Below are positions 1 through 9,381 of a stretch of 64,000 nucleotides of DNA, one piece after another (within the stretch, counting starts at the first letter, position 1; the number at the start of each line of letters is the position of its first letter). The stretch lies in contig JASENG010000002.1 of NCBI GenBank assembly GCA_030027265.1, positions 62,001 through 126,000 on the forward strand, in the 5' to 3' direction. Origin of the DNA: Lysinibacillus fusiformis (lineage in GTDB: Bacteria > Bacillota > Bacilli > Bacillales_A > Planococcaceae). The notes under the pieces are model-generated. The model was given only the letters and a program-made list of their open reading frames with translations, was not told where the DNA came from and made no database searches. The position numbers and the translations under genes are program-made.

Positions 1-38
1 ACGACCTTTCTTTAAAAAGAAGGTCGTATTTTTAATTT
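1..38 (+). terminator. Rho-independent terminator at window edge
   Basis: An ACGACCTT-type stem pairs with AAGAAGGTCGT over a short A-rich loop (one bulged T) and is followed on the plus strand by a T-rich run. It best terminates a plus-strand transcript entering from outside the window. On the minus strand it would lie downstream of upp but the bases beyond it are not visible. A second, weaker stem (CTGAAGCGGAT with ATCCGC..GCTTCAG, about 108-162) lies just after the upp stop codon and lacks a T-run. Confidence 0.55.
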
Positions 39-165
39 TTATATAGTATGGCGAAATGTTGTTAACCACCAGCTATTTGTTAACTGGATTTATCCGGATA
101 GTATTAACTGAAGCGGATTTGTTTGTGTATTGCCGATTTAATGTTATATCCGCAAGCTTCAGCTT

Positions 166-795
166 TTATTTTGTACCGAATAAACGGTCTCCAGCATCCC
201 CTAGCCCAGGAACGATGTAGCCGTGGTCGTTTAATTTTTCATCAAGAGCCGCGATATAAATATCTACATCAGGATGTGTCTCTTGGATAGCTTGTACACC
301 TTCTGGAGCTGCAATTAAGCACATGAATTTAATATTTTTAGCACCGCGAGTTTTCAAGGAATTAATCGCTTCTACTGCTGAACCGCCCGTTGCCAGCATT
401 GGGTCAACGATGATGAAATCGCGTTCTTCCACATCAGCCGGAAGTTTCGCGTAATATTCAACTGGTTTTAAAGTTTCGGGATCGCGGTATAAACCAATAT
501 GGCCAACTTTTGCAGCCGGGATTAATTTTAAGACACCGTCAACCATCCCGATTCCCGCACGCAGGATTGGAACAATCGCTATTTTCTTACCAGAAAGAAC
601 TTTTGTTTTTGCCGTAGTCACTGGAGTATCGATTTCAATTTCTTCTAAAGGCATATCACGCGTAATCTCAAATGCCATCAAAGTTGCAACTTCGTCAACA
701 AGTTCACGAAATTCCTTTGTTCCCGTGTTTTTATCACGAATATAAGTTAACTTATGTTGAATTAATGGGTGGTCAAATACATATACTTTGCTCAA
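166..795 (-). CDS. upp: Uracil phosphoribosyltransferase
   Basis: It converts uracil and PRPP to UMP in cytosolic pyrimidine salvage. The 209-residue length is normal for Upp. The PRPP-binding stretch [13 protein letters not shown] and the C-terminal uracil-binding [13 protein letters not shown] are both present. The start is a TTG preceded by AGGAG about ten bases upstream; there is no ATG that fits better. glyA lies upstream on the same strand, as in Bacillus, but about 760 bp of gene-free DNA and a terminator separate the two, so upp probably has its own promoter. The identification is firm. Confidence 0.97.
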   Translation of the reverse strand: MSKVYVFDHPLIQHKLTYIRDKNTGTKEFRELVDEVATLMAFEITRDMPLEEIEIDTPVTTAKTKVLSGKKIAIVPILRAGIGMVDGVLKLIPAAKVGHIGLYRDPETLKPVEYYAKLPADVEERDFIIVDPMLATGGSAVEAINSLKTRGAKNIKFMCLIAAPEGVQAIQETHPDVDIYIAALDEKLNDHGYIVPGLGDAGDRLFGTK

Positions 796-1512
796 TTCTT
801 GTTCGCTCCTAACATTCCTTTTTCGTTCCCCTGCAATTTAGTGAGAGTTACCCCAACTAAATGTAGTTTCACTTTATCTAGCCTAGTATATCAAAAAAAG
901 TCATAACATAAAACAATATGTCGAATGGGTTTAAGGAACTTTCTATGTCTTTTTTCCGAGTGTGTTCTGGTGTGCTTTAGATGTGAAAAATTAATATGAC
1001 TCCTCTGTATAGGGAGTTAGTCTAAGAGATGTGAAAAGTAGGTTCGTCAGAGGTGATTGGGTTATGTGATGGTGAATTGGCTATCTGCTCAATAATTGGT
1101 CTTTGTGATCAATTACTGCTCTATCTAATTAGAAATGACGCTTGATGATAAATTCCCCATGTTCTTTATATCGTAAAATCCATGCAGGTATAGAATACTT
1201 AAGAGAAGAATTTCCGGCTAATGTATATAGTAGAGGCATAAGGAGCAGATATAAGAGGAGATTTTCCGATTATCTGCTCAAAATAAGACAAAATGCAAAG
1301 CTTTAAGCAAAATACACGGAAATACTACCTTTATTCTAAGGGAAATGGGGTGATTTTCTAATTTAAGCGGAAATTTTCCGTTTATTTTTCGAACACAGTG
1401 ACTTCAACATTTAGTTAACCTATTTTCGCGTGATAAACAGTTTGGGGCGTATTATTCTTTTCAAAGAAAAAGGACGTCGCTATTCAAAATGGCTACTCCC
1501 AATACATAGAAT
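796..1512. other. Gene-free interval between glyA and upp
   Basis: No reading frame with a ribosome binding site was found on either strand. The interval must contain the upp promoter. It is unusually long for this position and holds small inverted repeats: GAGCAGATA pairs with TATCTGCTC (1243-1251 with 1271-1279), and a CGGAAATTTTCCG palindrome lies near 1370. TATCTGCTC also appears once more near 1081. These look like remnants of dispersed intergenic repeats rather than a gene. Confidence 0.5.
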
Positions 1513-1545
1513 AAAAAAAGCCAGTGAGAGAAATCCTCACTAGCC
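1513..1545 (-). terminator. glyA terminator
   Basis: GCTAGTGAG pairs with CTCACTGGC (one wobble) around a seven-base loop and is followed on the minus strand by seven T residues. It lies eight bases after the glyA stop codon. Confidence 0.85.
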
Positions 1546-1553
1546 ATTAAAAA

Positions 1554-2813
1554 TTAAATATTTGTTACTAACTCTTCGTAGATTGGGTATTTGTCAGTCA
1601 GTGCTTTAACGCGGTTGATTGCTTCTTCTTTCACGGCTGCATCTTCTGGGTTTTTCAGAAGTTTTGCGATGATTAGGCCAACTTCTTTTAGGTCCTCTTC
1701 TTTGAAGCCGCGGCTGGTTACAGCAGCAGTACCAAGACGGATACCTGAAGTGACGAATGGTTTTTCTTCATCGTAAGGGATTGTGTTTTTATTTGCAGTC
1801 AGTCCAACTTCATCCAATACTTTTTCAGCCACTTTACCTGTTAAGCCAACCGATTTTACGTTAACAAGTAAAAGGTGGTTATCTGTTCCGCCAGAAACTA
1901 GCTCGATGCCTTCAGAAAGCAATGTTTCAGCAAGAACTTTTGCGTTTGCTTTGATTTGTTTTGCGTACTCTTTGAATTCAGGTTGTAATGCTTCGCCAAA
2001 TGCTACGGCTTTTGCAGCGATTACGTGCATTAATGGGCCGCCTTGAATTCCTGGGAATACGGATTTATCGATCTTTTTACCCCATTCTTCAGAAGTTAAA
2101 ATTAACCCTCCGCGAGGACCGCGTAATGTTTTATGGGTAGTTGAAGTTACGAAATCTGCGTAAGGTACTGGAGATTGGTGTTCACCAGTAGCTACTAGAC
2201 CAGCAATATGAGCCATGTCTACCATGAAATAAGCGCCTACTTCATCAGCAATCTCACGGAATTTTTTGAAGTCGATTTCTCGCGGATAAGCAGAAGCACC
2301 AGCAACGATTAACTTTGGCTTATGTTCTAAAGCTTTTGCACGAACATCTTCATAGTCAATAACGTGCGTATCTTTTGTTACACCGTATTCGACAAATTTA
2401 TATTGGATACCAGAGAAGTTTACAGGAGATCCATGAGTTAAGTGACCACCGTGTGACAGGTTCATACCAAGAACTGTATCGCCTGGTTCAAGAACAGTGA
2501 AGTATACTGCCATATTTGCTTGTGCACCAGAGTGCGGTTGAACGTTTGCGTATTCAGCGCCAAAGATTTGTTTTACGCGGTCGCGTGCAATATCTTCTAC
2601 TACGTCAACATGTTCGCAACCACCATAATAACGTTTGCCAGGATAACCTTCAGCATATTTGTTAGTTAATACTGAACCTTGAGCTTCCATTACTGCTTCA
2701 GATACGATATTTTCTGATGCGATTAATTCGATATTTGCTTGCTGACGTTTTTTCTCTGCTAAAATTCCTTCTAGTACCGCTTTATCTTGTGCTGCAATTT
2801 TTTCATAAGCCAT
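1554..2813 (-). CDS. glyA: Serine hydroxymethyltransferase
   Basis: This PLP enzyme interconverts serine and glycine while loading methylenetetrahydrofolate, the main one-carbon source of the cell. At 419 residues it has the standard bacterial length. Recognisable segments are the N-terminal ELIASENI, the [19 protein letters not shown] substrate loop and the PLP-lysine segment [14 protein letters not shown] (lysine near residue 228). The ATG is preceded by a strong GGGGGA ribosome binding site. It is followed by its own terminator, and a hairpin upstream separates it from ywlG. Confidence 0.98.
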   Translation of the reverse strand: MAYEKIAAQDKAVLEGILAEKKRQQANIELIASENIVSEAVMEAQGSVLTNKYAEGYPGKRYYGGCEHVDVVEDIARDRVKQIFGAEYANVQPHSGAQANMAVYFTVLEPGDTVLGMNLSHGGHLTHGSPVNFSGIQYKFVEYGVTKDTHVIDYEDVRAKALEHKPKLIVAGASAYPREIDFKKFREIADEVGAYFMVDMAHIAGLVATGEHQSPVPYADFVTSTTHKTLRGPRGGLILTSEEWGKKIDKSVFPGIQGGPLMHVIAAKAVAFGEALQPEFKEYAKQIKANAKVLAETLLSEGIELVSGGTDNHLLLVNVKSVGLTGKVAEKVLDEVGLTANKNTIPYDEEKPFVTSGIRLGTAAVTSRGFKEEDLKEVGLIIAKLLKNPEDAAVKEEAINRVKALTDKYPIYEELVTNI

Positions 2814-2857
2814 TGTCTAAATCCCCCTAAAATTCTTTCATTTTTTTATTAATGAAA

Positions 2858-2881
2858 AATCCTATTTTCGGATTTTTATCC
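2858..2881 (-). terminator. Hairpin between ywlG and glyA
   Basis: AAAAATCC pairs with GGATTTTT around a seven-base loop. It could end transcription of the ywlE-rpiB-ywlG group before glyA, although the T-run is short. The same bases resemble a PurR box, see the rejected items. Confidence 0.4.
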
Positions 2882-2938
2882 CAAATTCATTGTACCCTAT
2901 CTAGCTTCTCTGATTATTCCATGAGTGTGTGAGCTATT

Positions 2939-3496
2939 TTATTCAACAGTTCGAATATAGACAGCTCGCTCGCCGCCAATTAATTTTGGACGAGTTGTTG
3001 CGATCGTTACAATTGCATCCCCGATCTGACGTATAGATGTTCGAACTGGAATGGCCACTTCTTTTAGATGCATGCCAATAATAGTTTGGCCGATATCAAT
3101 GCCTGCGTGTGCACGGACATGTTCTACGACAACCGGGTCTTCAAATCTTGTATAAGCATAGGCAGACATTGAACCGCCAGCGTGTTTTACAGGAACGACT
3201 GTCACTGGTTCTAATGTATACATTTGAGCTGCTTCAGCCTCCATTGTCAAGGCGCGGTTAATGTGCTCACAGCCTTGGAAGACTAAATAAAGATTGTGCT
3301 TTCTCGCAAACTTTGAAAACTCTTCAAACAATGCTTCTGCTATCTCGATGGCACCTGATGTTCCGATGCGCGACCCAGCAATTTCAGATGTAGAGCAGCC
3401 GACGACGAATAGCTGTTTCGGCGCAAATTTTACTTGTTGTTCTAATTCATTTAGCAACTGAGCCAATTGTGATTGTACTTGTTGTAATGAAGTCAT
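2939..3496 (-). CDS. ywlG: TIGR01440 family protein (YwlG)
   Basis: A 185-residue conserved Firmicutes protein of unknown biochemical function, found between rpiB and glyA as it is here. It has no transmembrane segment or signal peptide. It contains the conserved patches FVVGCSTSEIAGSRIG near residue 30, VFQGCEHINRAL in the middle and DIGQTIIGMHLK near residue 135. The ATG follows the rpiB stop by six bases with AAGGG as ribosome binding site, so the two genes are cotranscribed. Function should not be guessed from position alone. Confidence 0.9.
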   Translation of the reverse strand: MTSLQQVQSQLAQLLNELEQQVKFAPKQLFVVGCSTSEIAGSRIGTSGAIEIAEALFEEFSKFARKHNLYLVFQGCEHINRALTMEAEAAQMYTLEPVTVVPVKHAGGSMSAYAYTRFEDPVVVEHVRAHAGIDIGQTIIGMHLKEVAIPVRTSIRQIGDAIVTIATTRPKLIGGERAVYIRTVE

Positions 3497-3502
3497 TGTG
3501 AT

Positions 3503-3940
3503 TTACCCTTCAAGCTCTGTAATTTTTTCGATTCGGCGTGTGTGGCGGCCGCCTTCAAACTCCGTACCTAACCATGCTTTAACGATTTCAACCGCTAGGC
3601 CAGGTCCGATAACGCGTTCACCCATCGCTAAAATATTTGAATCGTTGTGGCAGCGAGTTGCTTTTGCACTGAATACATCATGAACAAGTGCACAACGAAT
3701 ACCTTTGACTTTGTTTGCAGCGATCGACATGCCGATGCCTGTTCCGCAAATCAAAATTCCACGATCAAATTCACCGTTAGCTACTCCATCAGCTACCGGC
3801 TTCGCAAAATCAGGATAATCAACTGAAATCTCTGATTGCGGACCAAAATCTTGATAGCTAATGTTTTGTTCATCTAAAAGTGACATGATTTCTTTTCGTA
3901 AGTTATTCCCACCGTGGTCTGAAGAAATTGCAATTTTCAC
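3503..3940 (-). CDS. rpiB: Ribose-5-phosphate isomerase B
   Basis: It interconverts ribose 5-phosphate and ribulose 5-phosphate in the non-oxidative pentose phosphate pathway. The 145-residue protein carries the RpiB/LacAB signature: SSDHGG near residue 7, the GILICGTGIGMSIAANK phosphate and catalytic-cysteine loop near residue 65, and the conserved CHNDSN segment. The start is GTG with an AGGAGG ribosome binding site. It precedes ywlG with a six-base gap. LacA/LacB is an alternative family reading, but the neighbourhood favours RpiB. Confidence 0.95.
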   Translation of the reverse strand: MKIAISSDHGGNNLRKEIMSLLDEQNISYQDFGPQSEISVDYPDFAKPVADGVANGEFDRGILICGTGIGMSIAANKVKGIRCALVHDVFSAKATRCHNDSNILAMGERVIGPGLAVEIVKAWLGTEFEGGRHTRRIEKITELEG

Positions 3941-4134
3941 TACGTTACCTCCTAGTGTGTATTGTCATGAACAGTTTACCACTAAATTAGAAAGAATTAC
4001 ATGTATTTTGTAAACATTCACATAATCTTTTACCTAAAAGACGAATATTTCCGTACACAAACGCTATTTCTTTCATAAATAAACGAATTATTATTACATA
4101 AACAGAAATATAATTCGTGTTTTAAATTATGCGG

Positions 4135-4191
4135 GGACCAGGTCCATATACAATTCAGAAACAATTCTGAATGTTTTGTACCTGATTCCAT
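4135..4191. repeat. Dispersed GGACCAGGTCC nested palindrome, copy 1
   Basis: A GGACCAGGTCC block is followed by CAATTCAG / TTCTGAATG, forming an inner hairpin, and then by ACCTGATTCC, which closes an outer stem. Related copies lie at 28278 and 41786, always between genes. Confidence 0.6.
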
Positions 4192-4223
4192 AAAAAAAAT
4201 CCTCACGCCAAAGCATGAGGATT
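4191..4223 (-). terminator. Terminator of the chemoreceptor gene
   Basis: ATCCTCA pairs with TGAGGAT around a ten-base loop and is followed on the minus strand by eight T residues. It lies five bases beyond the chemoreceptor stop codon. Confidence 0.85.
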
Positions 4224-4227
4224 CATT

Positions 4228-5520
4228 TTAGTTTGTGCGATCGAATTGCTGGATCATTTTGTAGAGTTGTTCGGATTGGCGTTTTAAATCTTTTGAAAGA
4301 TTTTCGACCTGTTCAATGGCGTAAGCTTGTTCTTCTGTGGAACCGCGTACTTCTTGTGCGCCGGCAGAAGTTTGTTCAGCGATTGCTGCCACTTCTTGAG
4401 ATTGGCGTGCCGTTGTTTCAATGTTGACCATTTGCTTTTCAACCAATTTCGAAATTGTTACAACCGCATCGGCCATTTCACGTACGCTTGAAGCCATTCC
4501 TTCTACCGTTTCTGTGGTTTGGGAAACCTTTGAAGATTCTTTTACGGCAAAGCTTACTTGTTCATTCATTTGTTTTACTACAATTGTCACGTTTTCTTGC
4601 ATTGTTTGAATCAGACTCGTGATGCCTTGCACCGCTTTCGCACTTTCGTCTGCTAAACTACGAACTTCTTCTGCAACAACCGCAAAACCTTTCCCATGTT
4701 CCCCAGCACGTGCAGCTTCAATTGAGGCATTTAAAGCTAAAAGGTTGGTTTGAGCAGCAATGTCCCCTACTAACCCGATGATGCGTTCAATTTGTTCCGC
4801 ATTTTTTTCAAGCTGATGAATGTTGCCAAGAGCTTTTTCATTTCCTTGTGCAATTTGCTGGATACTCGTTACTAGACCTTGTATAGAATTCGTTGTTGTT
4901 TCTAGGTTATGAATAATTTCCTTGGATTGATTTGCAGAATTTAATGCACGCTCGTTTACTTCTGAAGCCAATAATCGTACATCCTCAATCGCTTCGGCAG
5001 TATCCTGTACAGCAACGGCAGAACCTTCTGCCCCTTGAGATATTTGGCTTACAGTTTGAGCAATCCCTTCTGCTTTTCGTGAAGCAGATGAAGTTTGTTC
5101 CGATAATTCAATGATGACTTCATTTGTTTTATTGAAATTGCCTTCAATACTTTCTACCATTTGTCTCAGGTTTGTCACCATCAACTGAAAGGCTTCCGCA
5201 ACAGAAGCAATTTCATCACGGGATTTTGGCACATTCACGTCCTGCCCAATTTTCCCTTCAGCTACTAGAGTTGCAGATTTTTCAAGCTGTTGTAATGGTT
5301 TCACTATGATGACACTGAAAATAGCGGCTAAAATACAAGACCAAGTGATTCCTAAAACATATGTAAGAACTTCAAAGACTCTTTCATTTTCAATGAATTG
5401 AGAGAAAAACATCGGATGCAGATAGTGTATAAACACAAAGCTTGTTGAATACGTAACGAATGCTAAAACACCTACAAATAAAACTAATTTTTTGCGTAAG
5501 CTAAAGGTCTTATTTTTCAT
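4228..5520 (-). CDS. Methyl-accepting chemotaxis protein with minimal external loop
   Basis: A 430-residue chemoreceptor. Two hydrophobic helices (about residues 11-33 and 47-72) are separated by only about 14 residues, so there is no periplasmic-type sensor domain. A HAMP linker (about 72-125) and a long coiled-coil signalling domain follow. The hairpin tip that docks CheA/CheW is seen as [34 protein letters not shown], cited here only by its position around residue 265-300. Its first codon overlaps the ywlE stop by one base (TAATG), so translation is coupled to the arginine phosphatase. The signal is probably membrane- or cytoplasm-borne, which is inference. Confidence 0.9.
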   Translation of the reverse strand: MKNKTFSLRKKLVLFVGVLAFVTYSTSFVFIHYLHPMFFSQFIENERVFEVLTYVLGITWSCILAAIFSVIIVKPLQQLEKSATLVAEGKIGQDVNVPKSRDEIASVAEAFQLMVTNLRQMVESIEGNFNKTNEVIIELSEQTSSASRKAEGIAQTVSQISQGAEGSAVAVQDTAEAIEDVRLLASEVNERALNSANQSKEIIHNLETTTNSIQGLVTSIQQIAQGNEKALGNIHQLEKNAEQIERIIGLVGDIAAQTNLLALNASIEAARAGEHGKGFAVVAEEVRSLADESAKAVQGITSLIQTMQENVTIVVKQMNEQVSFAVKESSKVSQTTETVEGMASSVREMADAVVTISKLVEKQMVNIETTARQSQEVAAIAEQTSAGAQEVRGSTEEQAYAIEQVENLSKDLKRQSEQLYKMIQQFDRTN

Positions 5521-5969
5521 TATTTCGTGCTACCTCCAGAAAGTTTGATAATTAATTCGTCTATTAATCGATTTAATTCTAGATATGTTTGTTTATACGT
5601 ATAGATATCGCCGCCGAAAGGATCTGAAACATCTTTTGAGCTAAAGGGAACGACGTATTCCTTTAAGGTAAAGGTTTTGCCTTGTGCCTCTGGAAAGCTG
5701 TGCAAAATCATATTTTTATGGGCCAAGGTCATTGTTAATATTAAATCTGCCCATTCAATATCCGCATGCTTTACTTGCGATGTAATATGATTAACCGGGA
5801 TTTGTTCCTGTTCGAGTACAGCTTTGGCATTCTCTGAAATTTCTCCCCCCTCTAATGCATAAATACCTGCCGACTTTACCTGAACATCGTCAATTTTTTT
5901 ATTTCTTAAAATAGCTTCCGCCAAAGGACTTCTACATGTATTACCAGTACAAATGAAATAAATATTCAC
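5520..5969 (-). CDS. ywlE: Protein arginine phosphatase
   Basis: A low-molecular-weight phosphatase fold enzyme of 149 residues that removes phosphate from arginines marked by McsB, opposing ClpCP-directed degradation. The P-loop CTGNTCRS begins at Cys7 and ends at Arg13. Thr11 within it is the residue known to select phosphoarginine over phosphotyrosine in YwlE. The general-acid aspartate lies in SDPFGG (Asp116). It sits between mntP and a chemoreceptor gene in one unit. The ATG is 22 bases from the end of mntP. Confidence 0.93.
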   Translation of the reverse strand: MNIYFICTGNTCRSPLAEAILRNKKIDDVQVKSAGIYALEGGEISENAKAVLEQEQIPVNHITSQVKHADIEWADLILTMTLAHKNMILHSFPEAQGKTFTLKEYVVPFSSKDVSDPFGGDIYTYKQTYLELNRLIDELIIKLSGGSTK

Positions 5970-5991
5970 GTGCAGCCACTCTTCCTTTAAG

Positions 5992-6498
5992 TTATTCGAT
6001 ATGATAAATGAATGTATAAATACTAATAATGATTAGTGCAATTCCTGCTATCCATTTTAAAGCATCGCCCTTAATCTTCAGGTGACTTCTGGCGATATAT
6101 AAAGAGATGTAAGATAGCACAAAAGTCCATACTCCTGCACTGATGATAAATAAATATTTATCTAAATTTAGCATACCAAAAGAAATGCTTACTGAAAAGG
6201 TGTCTAAACTTGCTGTTATTGCTAAAATTGTGATAGGAATCGCGATTGTTTGTCGATTTCTTGTCGAAAGTATTAACTGTAATCCAATCGAAAATAGTAA
6301 AATACTCGAAACTAAATTAGACCAATGTAGTAGGATATGTACCATCCAATTTCCTAAGGTAAAACCGATAACTGGAAAAATCATATGTAGAAGGGCTGTC
6401 CACATTGAAAGGAGGAAACGCTGTTTTACATCTGGCAGCAGTAAATATAGTGCCACAACATCCAATGCTACAATAAGTCCCGTAAGAATCTCCTGCAA
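5992..6498 (-). CDS. mntP: Manganese efflux pump MntP family
   Basis: A 168-residue integral membrane protein with six predicted helices and a short cytoplasmic loop, matching the MntP/YebN family that exports Mn(II). The second repeat carries the family-type ASLDTFSVSISFG segment. The aligned first-repeat segment is GLIVALDVVALYLL, in which the conserved aspartate is also kept. The start is TTG, with AGAGGA six bases upstream. It lies directly upstream of ywlE, as in Bacillus. Substrate assignment rests on the family only. Confidence 0.85.
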   Translation of the reverse strand: MQEILTGLIVALDVVALYLLLPDVKQRFLLSMWTALLHMIFPVIGFTLGNWMVHILLHWSNLVSSILLFSIGLQLILSTRNRQTIAIPITILAITASLDTFSVSISFGMLNLDKYLFIISAGVWTFVLSYISLYIARSHLKIKGDALKWIAGIALIIISIYTFIYHIE

Positions 6499-6711
6499 AA
6501 TAGTCCTCTTTCCTTTATAAGTTTTCTACTATCTTATGCCTCGTCCTCTTTCATTATCAATGGAATGTTGTCCGACTTTAAGGAATGTTGTTTTTCCAAA
6601 TCAAGCTCAATTTTGGATCCTATGGAAAGCTGTGTCCTTCTTTAGAATTTAAAAAAAGCCTCACTTTTTGCCCGAAGACAAAAGCAAAGCTCTCCCGCAT
6701 TTATATGAAAT

Positions 6712-7746
6712 TTATCGGTTATACCATTTCCCACCCGCCGCTTTTTCCAAACGGTTCATGATGGCTGCTCCTACGCCTTCAGTTGAAGTAGTAGTCGCTA
6801 ATATAATAGTTGCCTCAGTTTTATCGCATGCTCTTAAATCATCGTACAATTTTGAACTCATCATTTCTTTATCTCCCTCATCGCCGTAAGGGAAGAAATA
6901 GTCGGCACCTATGTTTTCAAAGGAAAGCGGTGCGAGAAGAGCGATTTTATGTCCTTCGTTTCTCAGTTCATGAATTGCTTCGCCTACAAACGCTTGGTCA
7001 CTTTCAATTAATAAGACTGGAGCGTTTGGTGCATAATGTGTATATTTCATACCTGGTGCTTTCGGTGTGGTATCCAGCGTTTCCTGACTTTTGGTAGGTT
7101 GAATCACTTCGCCAATTACTTCCTCCAGCATTTCTTTCGTAACGCCGCCTGGACGCAGGATGACCGGCGGATTTACCGTTACATCCAGCACTGTCGATTC
7201 GATTCCAATACCAGTTGCGCCTCCATCTAATATTAAAGGAATTCTGCCCTGCAAATCTTCCTCCACATGGATGGCTTTCGTAGGACTCGGTTTTCCGCTT
7301 CGATTCGCACTCGGTGCTGCCACCGGTTTTTTTAGCTTTCTTAGTAATTGCAATGCCACATCATGATTGGGCATGCGCATCCCTACTGTAGTTAGACCTG
7401 CTGTAACACTTGGTGCCAGCAATCCTTTTTTTGCCTTCATAATGACCGTCAATGGTCCTGGCCAGAAGGTATTCATCAGCTTCAATGCATTTTCAGGTAT
7501 TTCTTCTATGAAATTAGAAACTTCTTCAATTGTTCCAATATGTACAATTAATGGGTTATCTGAAGGACGGCCCTTTGCTTCAAAAATCTTTCTTACGCCC
7601 TTCTCGTCCGTTGCAACAGCACCCAAACCGTAAACTGTTTCAGTTGGAAATGCGACAACTTCCCCATCATTTAATAAATCCACAGCTTGTGCATAACTTT
7701 TCTCACAATTCAAATTATTATCCACAAGCATTCGTATAGTTTCCAT
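6712..7746 (-). CDS. ywlC: Threonylcarbamoyl-AMP synthase, Sua5 type
   Basis: It makes threonylcarbamoyl-AMP from threonine, bicarbonate and ATP, the first step of t6A37 tRNA modification. The 344-residue protein has the YrdC domain (about 15-205), with GEVVAFPTETVYGLGA and the KGRPSDNPL nucleotide and threonine-binding motif. It also has the C-terminal Sua5 domain absent from short TsaC proteins; the linker contains APGMKYTHYAP. It is located between mntP and spoIIR as in Bacillus. The ATG is preceded by GGAGGGAAACAT. Confidence 0.94.
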   Translation of the reverse strand: METIRMLVDNNLNCEKSYAQAVDLLNDGEVVAFPTETVYGLGAVATDEKGVRKIFEAKGRPSDNPLIVHIGTIEEVSNFIEEIPENALKLMNTFWPGPLTVIMKAKKGLLAPSVTAGLTTVGMRMPNHDVALQLLRKLKKPVAAPSANRSGKPSPTKAIHVEEDLQGRIPLILDGGATGIGIESTVLDVTVNPPVILRPGGVTKEMLEEVIGEVIQPTKSQETLDTTPKAPGMKYTHYAPNAPVLLIESDQAFVGEAIHELRNEGHKIALLAPLSFENIGADYFFPYGDEGDKEMMSSKLYDDLRACDKTEATIILATTTSTEGVGAAIMNRLEKAAGGKWYNR

Positions 7747-7846
7747 ATGTTTCCCTCCTTTATCTTAGGTTTTATAGGCTGTCATAAGGAGTATGTGGAT
7801 AAATCCAACTAAATGTGCACAACTTTCAGAATATTGTTAATAACTC

Positions 7847-8476
7847 CTAAGCAAATAGTTTTTTCACCCATTCCCAAACAATGAAAGTTACTTTTGCTTC
7901 TTCTTCATCTTCATCCGTTTTTTTAGTCTCTTCTTTTTCTTGAGCCTTATCCTTATCCTTATCGGCAGAGCGTTCACAAATATTAGCGAATATCGTGCAC
8001 CAAAAGTTATCTCCACGTCCATCGCCAATTGTCAGGACTAACGAGTTATAATGATATTGTGGATAAAACATATTCGATTCTAATTTTGGCGGTATTAGGT
8101 TTTCCCCAAGATTGATTTTTACATCTTGATCCGCATAATTTTTTTCCACATAAGTAGCAAGATCTGCATATACTTCATCATTATCCAGTTGAGCTTGTTC
8201 ATTTTTTTGAATCTGCGTAAAGAATGGCGTTAAATTTTCCACCATCTCGGTTTTTAATTGCTGATCGGCATTTGTATTACTATTTGCTACCACACGAATT
8301 TTCAAACTATCATCCACTAAATTGCTTCTAGTTTCATAGACTTCATCCATTACATTCGGCAATAAAATAATAGAGCACATAATCGCAATTCCAAAGGCAA
8401 CTAATTTTAATACACTTAAAATTGGGTGAATCTCGTTTTTATTTTCAACTCTTGTAATCTCGTAATCGTTTAACAT
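7847..8476 (-). CDS. spoIIR: Stage II sporulation protein R
   Basis: SpoIIR is secreted from the forespore and triggers SpoIIGA-dependent processing of pro-sigma-E in the mother cell. The 209-residue protein begins with a short cytoplasmic tail and a membrane/signal helix (about 25-45). The conserved core follows, beginning LKIRVVANSNTNADQQLK and including NFWCTIFANIC. Near the C terminus a highly charged Lys/Glu/Asp run (about 160-190) precedes the conserved VTFIVWEWVKKLF end. The run is longer than I would expect and looks like an insertion. The start has AGGGAGGGA upstream. A sigma-F-like promoter overlaps the end of prmC. Confidence 0.94.
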   Translation of the reverse strand: MLNDYEITRVENKNEIHPILSVLKLVAFGIAIMCSIILLPNVMDEVYETRSNLVDDSLKIRVVANSNTNADQQLKTEMVENLTPFFTQIQKNEQAQLDNDEVYADLATYVEKNYADQDVKINLGENLIPPKLESNMFYPQYHYNSLVLTIGDGRGDNFWCTIFANICERSADKDKDKAQEKEETKKTDEDEEEAKVTFIVWEWVKKLFA

Positions 8477-8496
8477 ATTAAATCCCTCCCTGACAT

Positions 8497-8526
8497 CATA
8501 ATTGGCAGGTTGAGAGATTTTTATAC
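8497..8526 (-). promoter_or_regulatory. Possible sigma-F promoter of spoIIR
   Basis: On the minus strand GTATA, part of the prmC stop region, is followed after 15 bases by GCCAATTATG. This fits the sigma-F pattern GYATA-N15-GGnnAnAnTR only partly in the -10. B. subtilis spoIIR is known to be a sigma-F gene. The start codon lies only about 20 bases downstream, which makes the fit tight. Confidence 0.35.
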
Positions 8527-9381
8527 ATCAATTTCACAAAAAACTAGACGATTTTTTTGATTAATATCTTTTACGATTTCAATTTTCGCATTTGGAAAAC
8601 TAGATTTAAAGAATTCAGCCACAGCTTCTCCCTGCATATACCCGATTTCAAGGCCTATTAGAGCTCGTTTTTTTACTAGATTTGGCAGTTGCTCCGCTAG
8701 CTTTCGATAGAGAATTAACCCATCCTCCTCAGCAAAAAGTGCCGAGTGCGGTTCATGATCCAAAACGACTTCGGACATTTCTTTTGCTTCATCCAATGCA
8801 ATATAAGGTGGATTCGATAAAATTACATCCCATTTTTCATTTTCAAGAGGCTCCGATAAATCACCTAGACGAAAATCGATATCAGCTTCTAAGGCCTGTG
8901 CATTTTTGCGGGCGGTTTCAAGGGCAACAGTTGAAATATCAGTAGCTGCCACTTCTGCAGATGGCCATTCTTTTTTCATAGTAATTGCAATGGCCCCACT
9001 ACCCGTTCCAATATCTGCAAGTTTCAGCTCAGCTTGATCACCAAACAGCTTCTTCATGCGATCGACCGCTCCTACAATTAATTCCTCTGTTTCTGGACGG
9101 GGAATTAAAACGGATTCATCTACCTGAAATATTCTTCCATAAAATTCTTCTACCCCTGTTATATATTGCACTGGACGGCCATTAGCGTGTTCAGAGACAA
9201 AGCTTTGAAATTGGTCCCACTTTTCTTGATTGATGTCATCGTGCATTCGCATCATTAAACCCGAATAATTGGTTTGGTAAATATGCTGCATCAGAAGTCT
9301 GGCAGCATTTTCGTCACGACCCTTTTCCGCTAAAAAAGAAGAAGCCCAATTAAGGGCCTCAAAGATTGTTTTATGCTTCAT
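8521..9381 (-). CDS. prmC: Release factor glutamine methyltransferase
   Basis: It methylates the glutamine of the GGQ motif in release factors with S-adenosylmethionine. The 286-residue protein has an N-terminal helical domain that binds the release factor and a Rossmann methyltransferase domain. The SAM motif is [15 protein letters not shown] and the catalytic NPPY occurs in ILSNPPYIA. The ATG lies inside the end of prfA (11-base overlap), so enzyme and substrate are translationally coupled. Confidence 0.96.
   Translation of the reverse strand: MKHKTIFEALNWASSFLAEKGRDENAARLLMQHIYQTNYSGLMMRMHDDINQEKWDQFQSFVSEHANGRPVQYITGVEEFYGRIFQVDESVLIPRPETEELIVGAVDRMKKLFGDQAELKLADIGTGSGAIAITMKKEWPSAEVAATDISTVALETARKNAQALEADIDFRLGDLSEPLENEKWDVILSNPPYIALDEAKEMSEVVLDHEPHSALFAEEDGLILYRKLAEQLPNLVKKRALIGLEIGYMQGEAVAEFFKSSFPNAKIEIVKDINQKNRLVFCEIDV

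Noticed and set aside
2863-2875. PurR box before glyA
   Set aside because: AAATCCGAAAATA matches the PurBox at 11 of 13 positions, but no inverted partner lies at the required distance. The bases are also part of an AAAAATCC/GGATTTTT hairpin.
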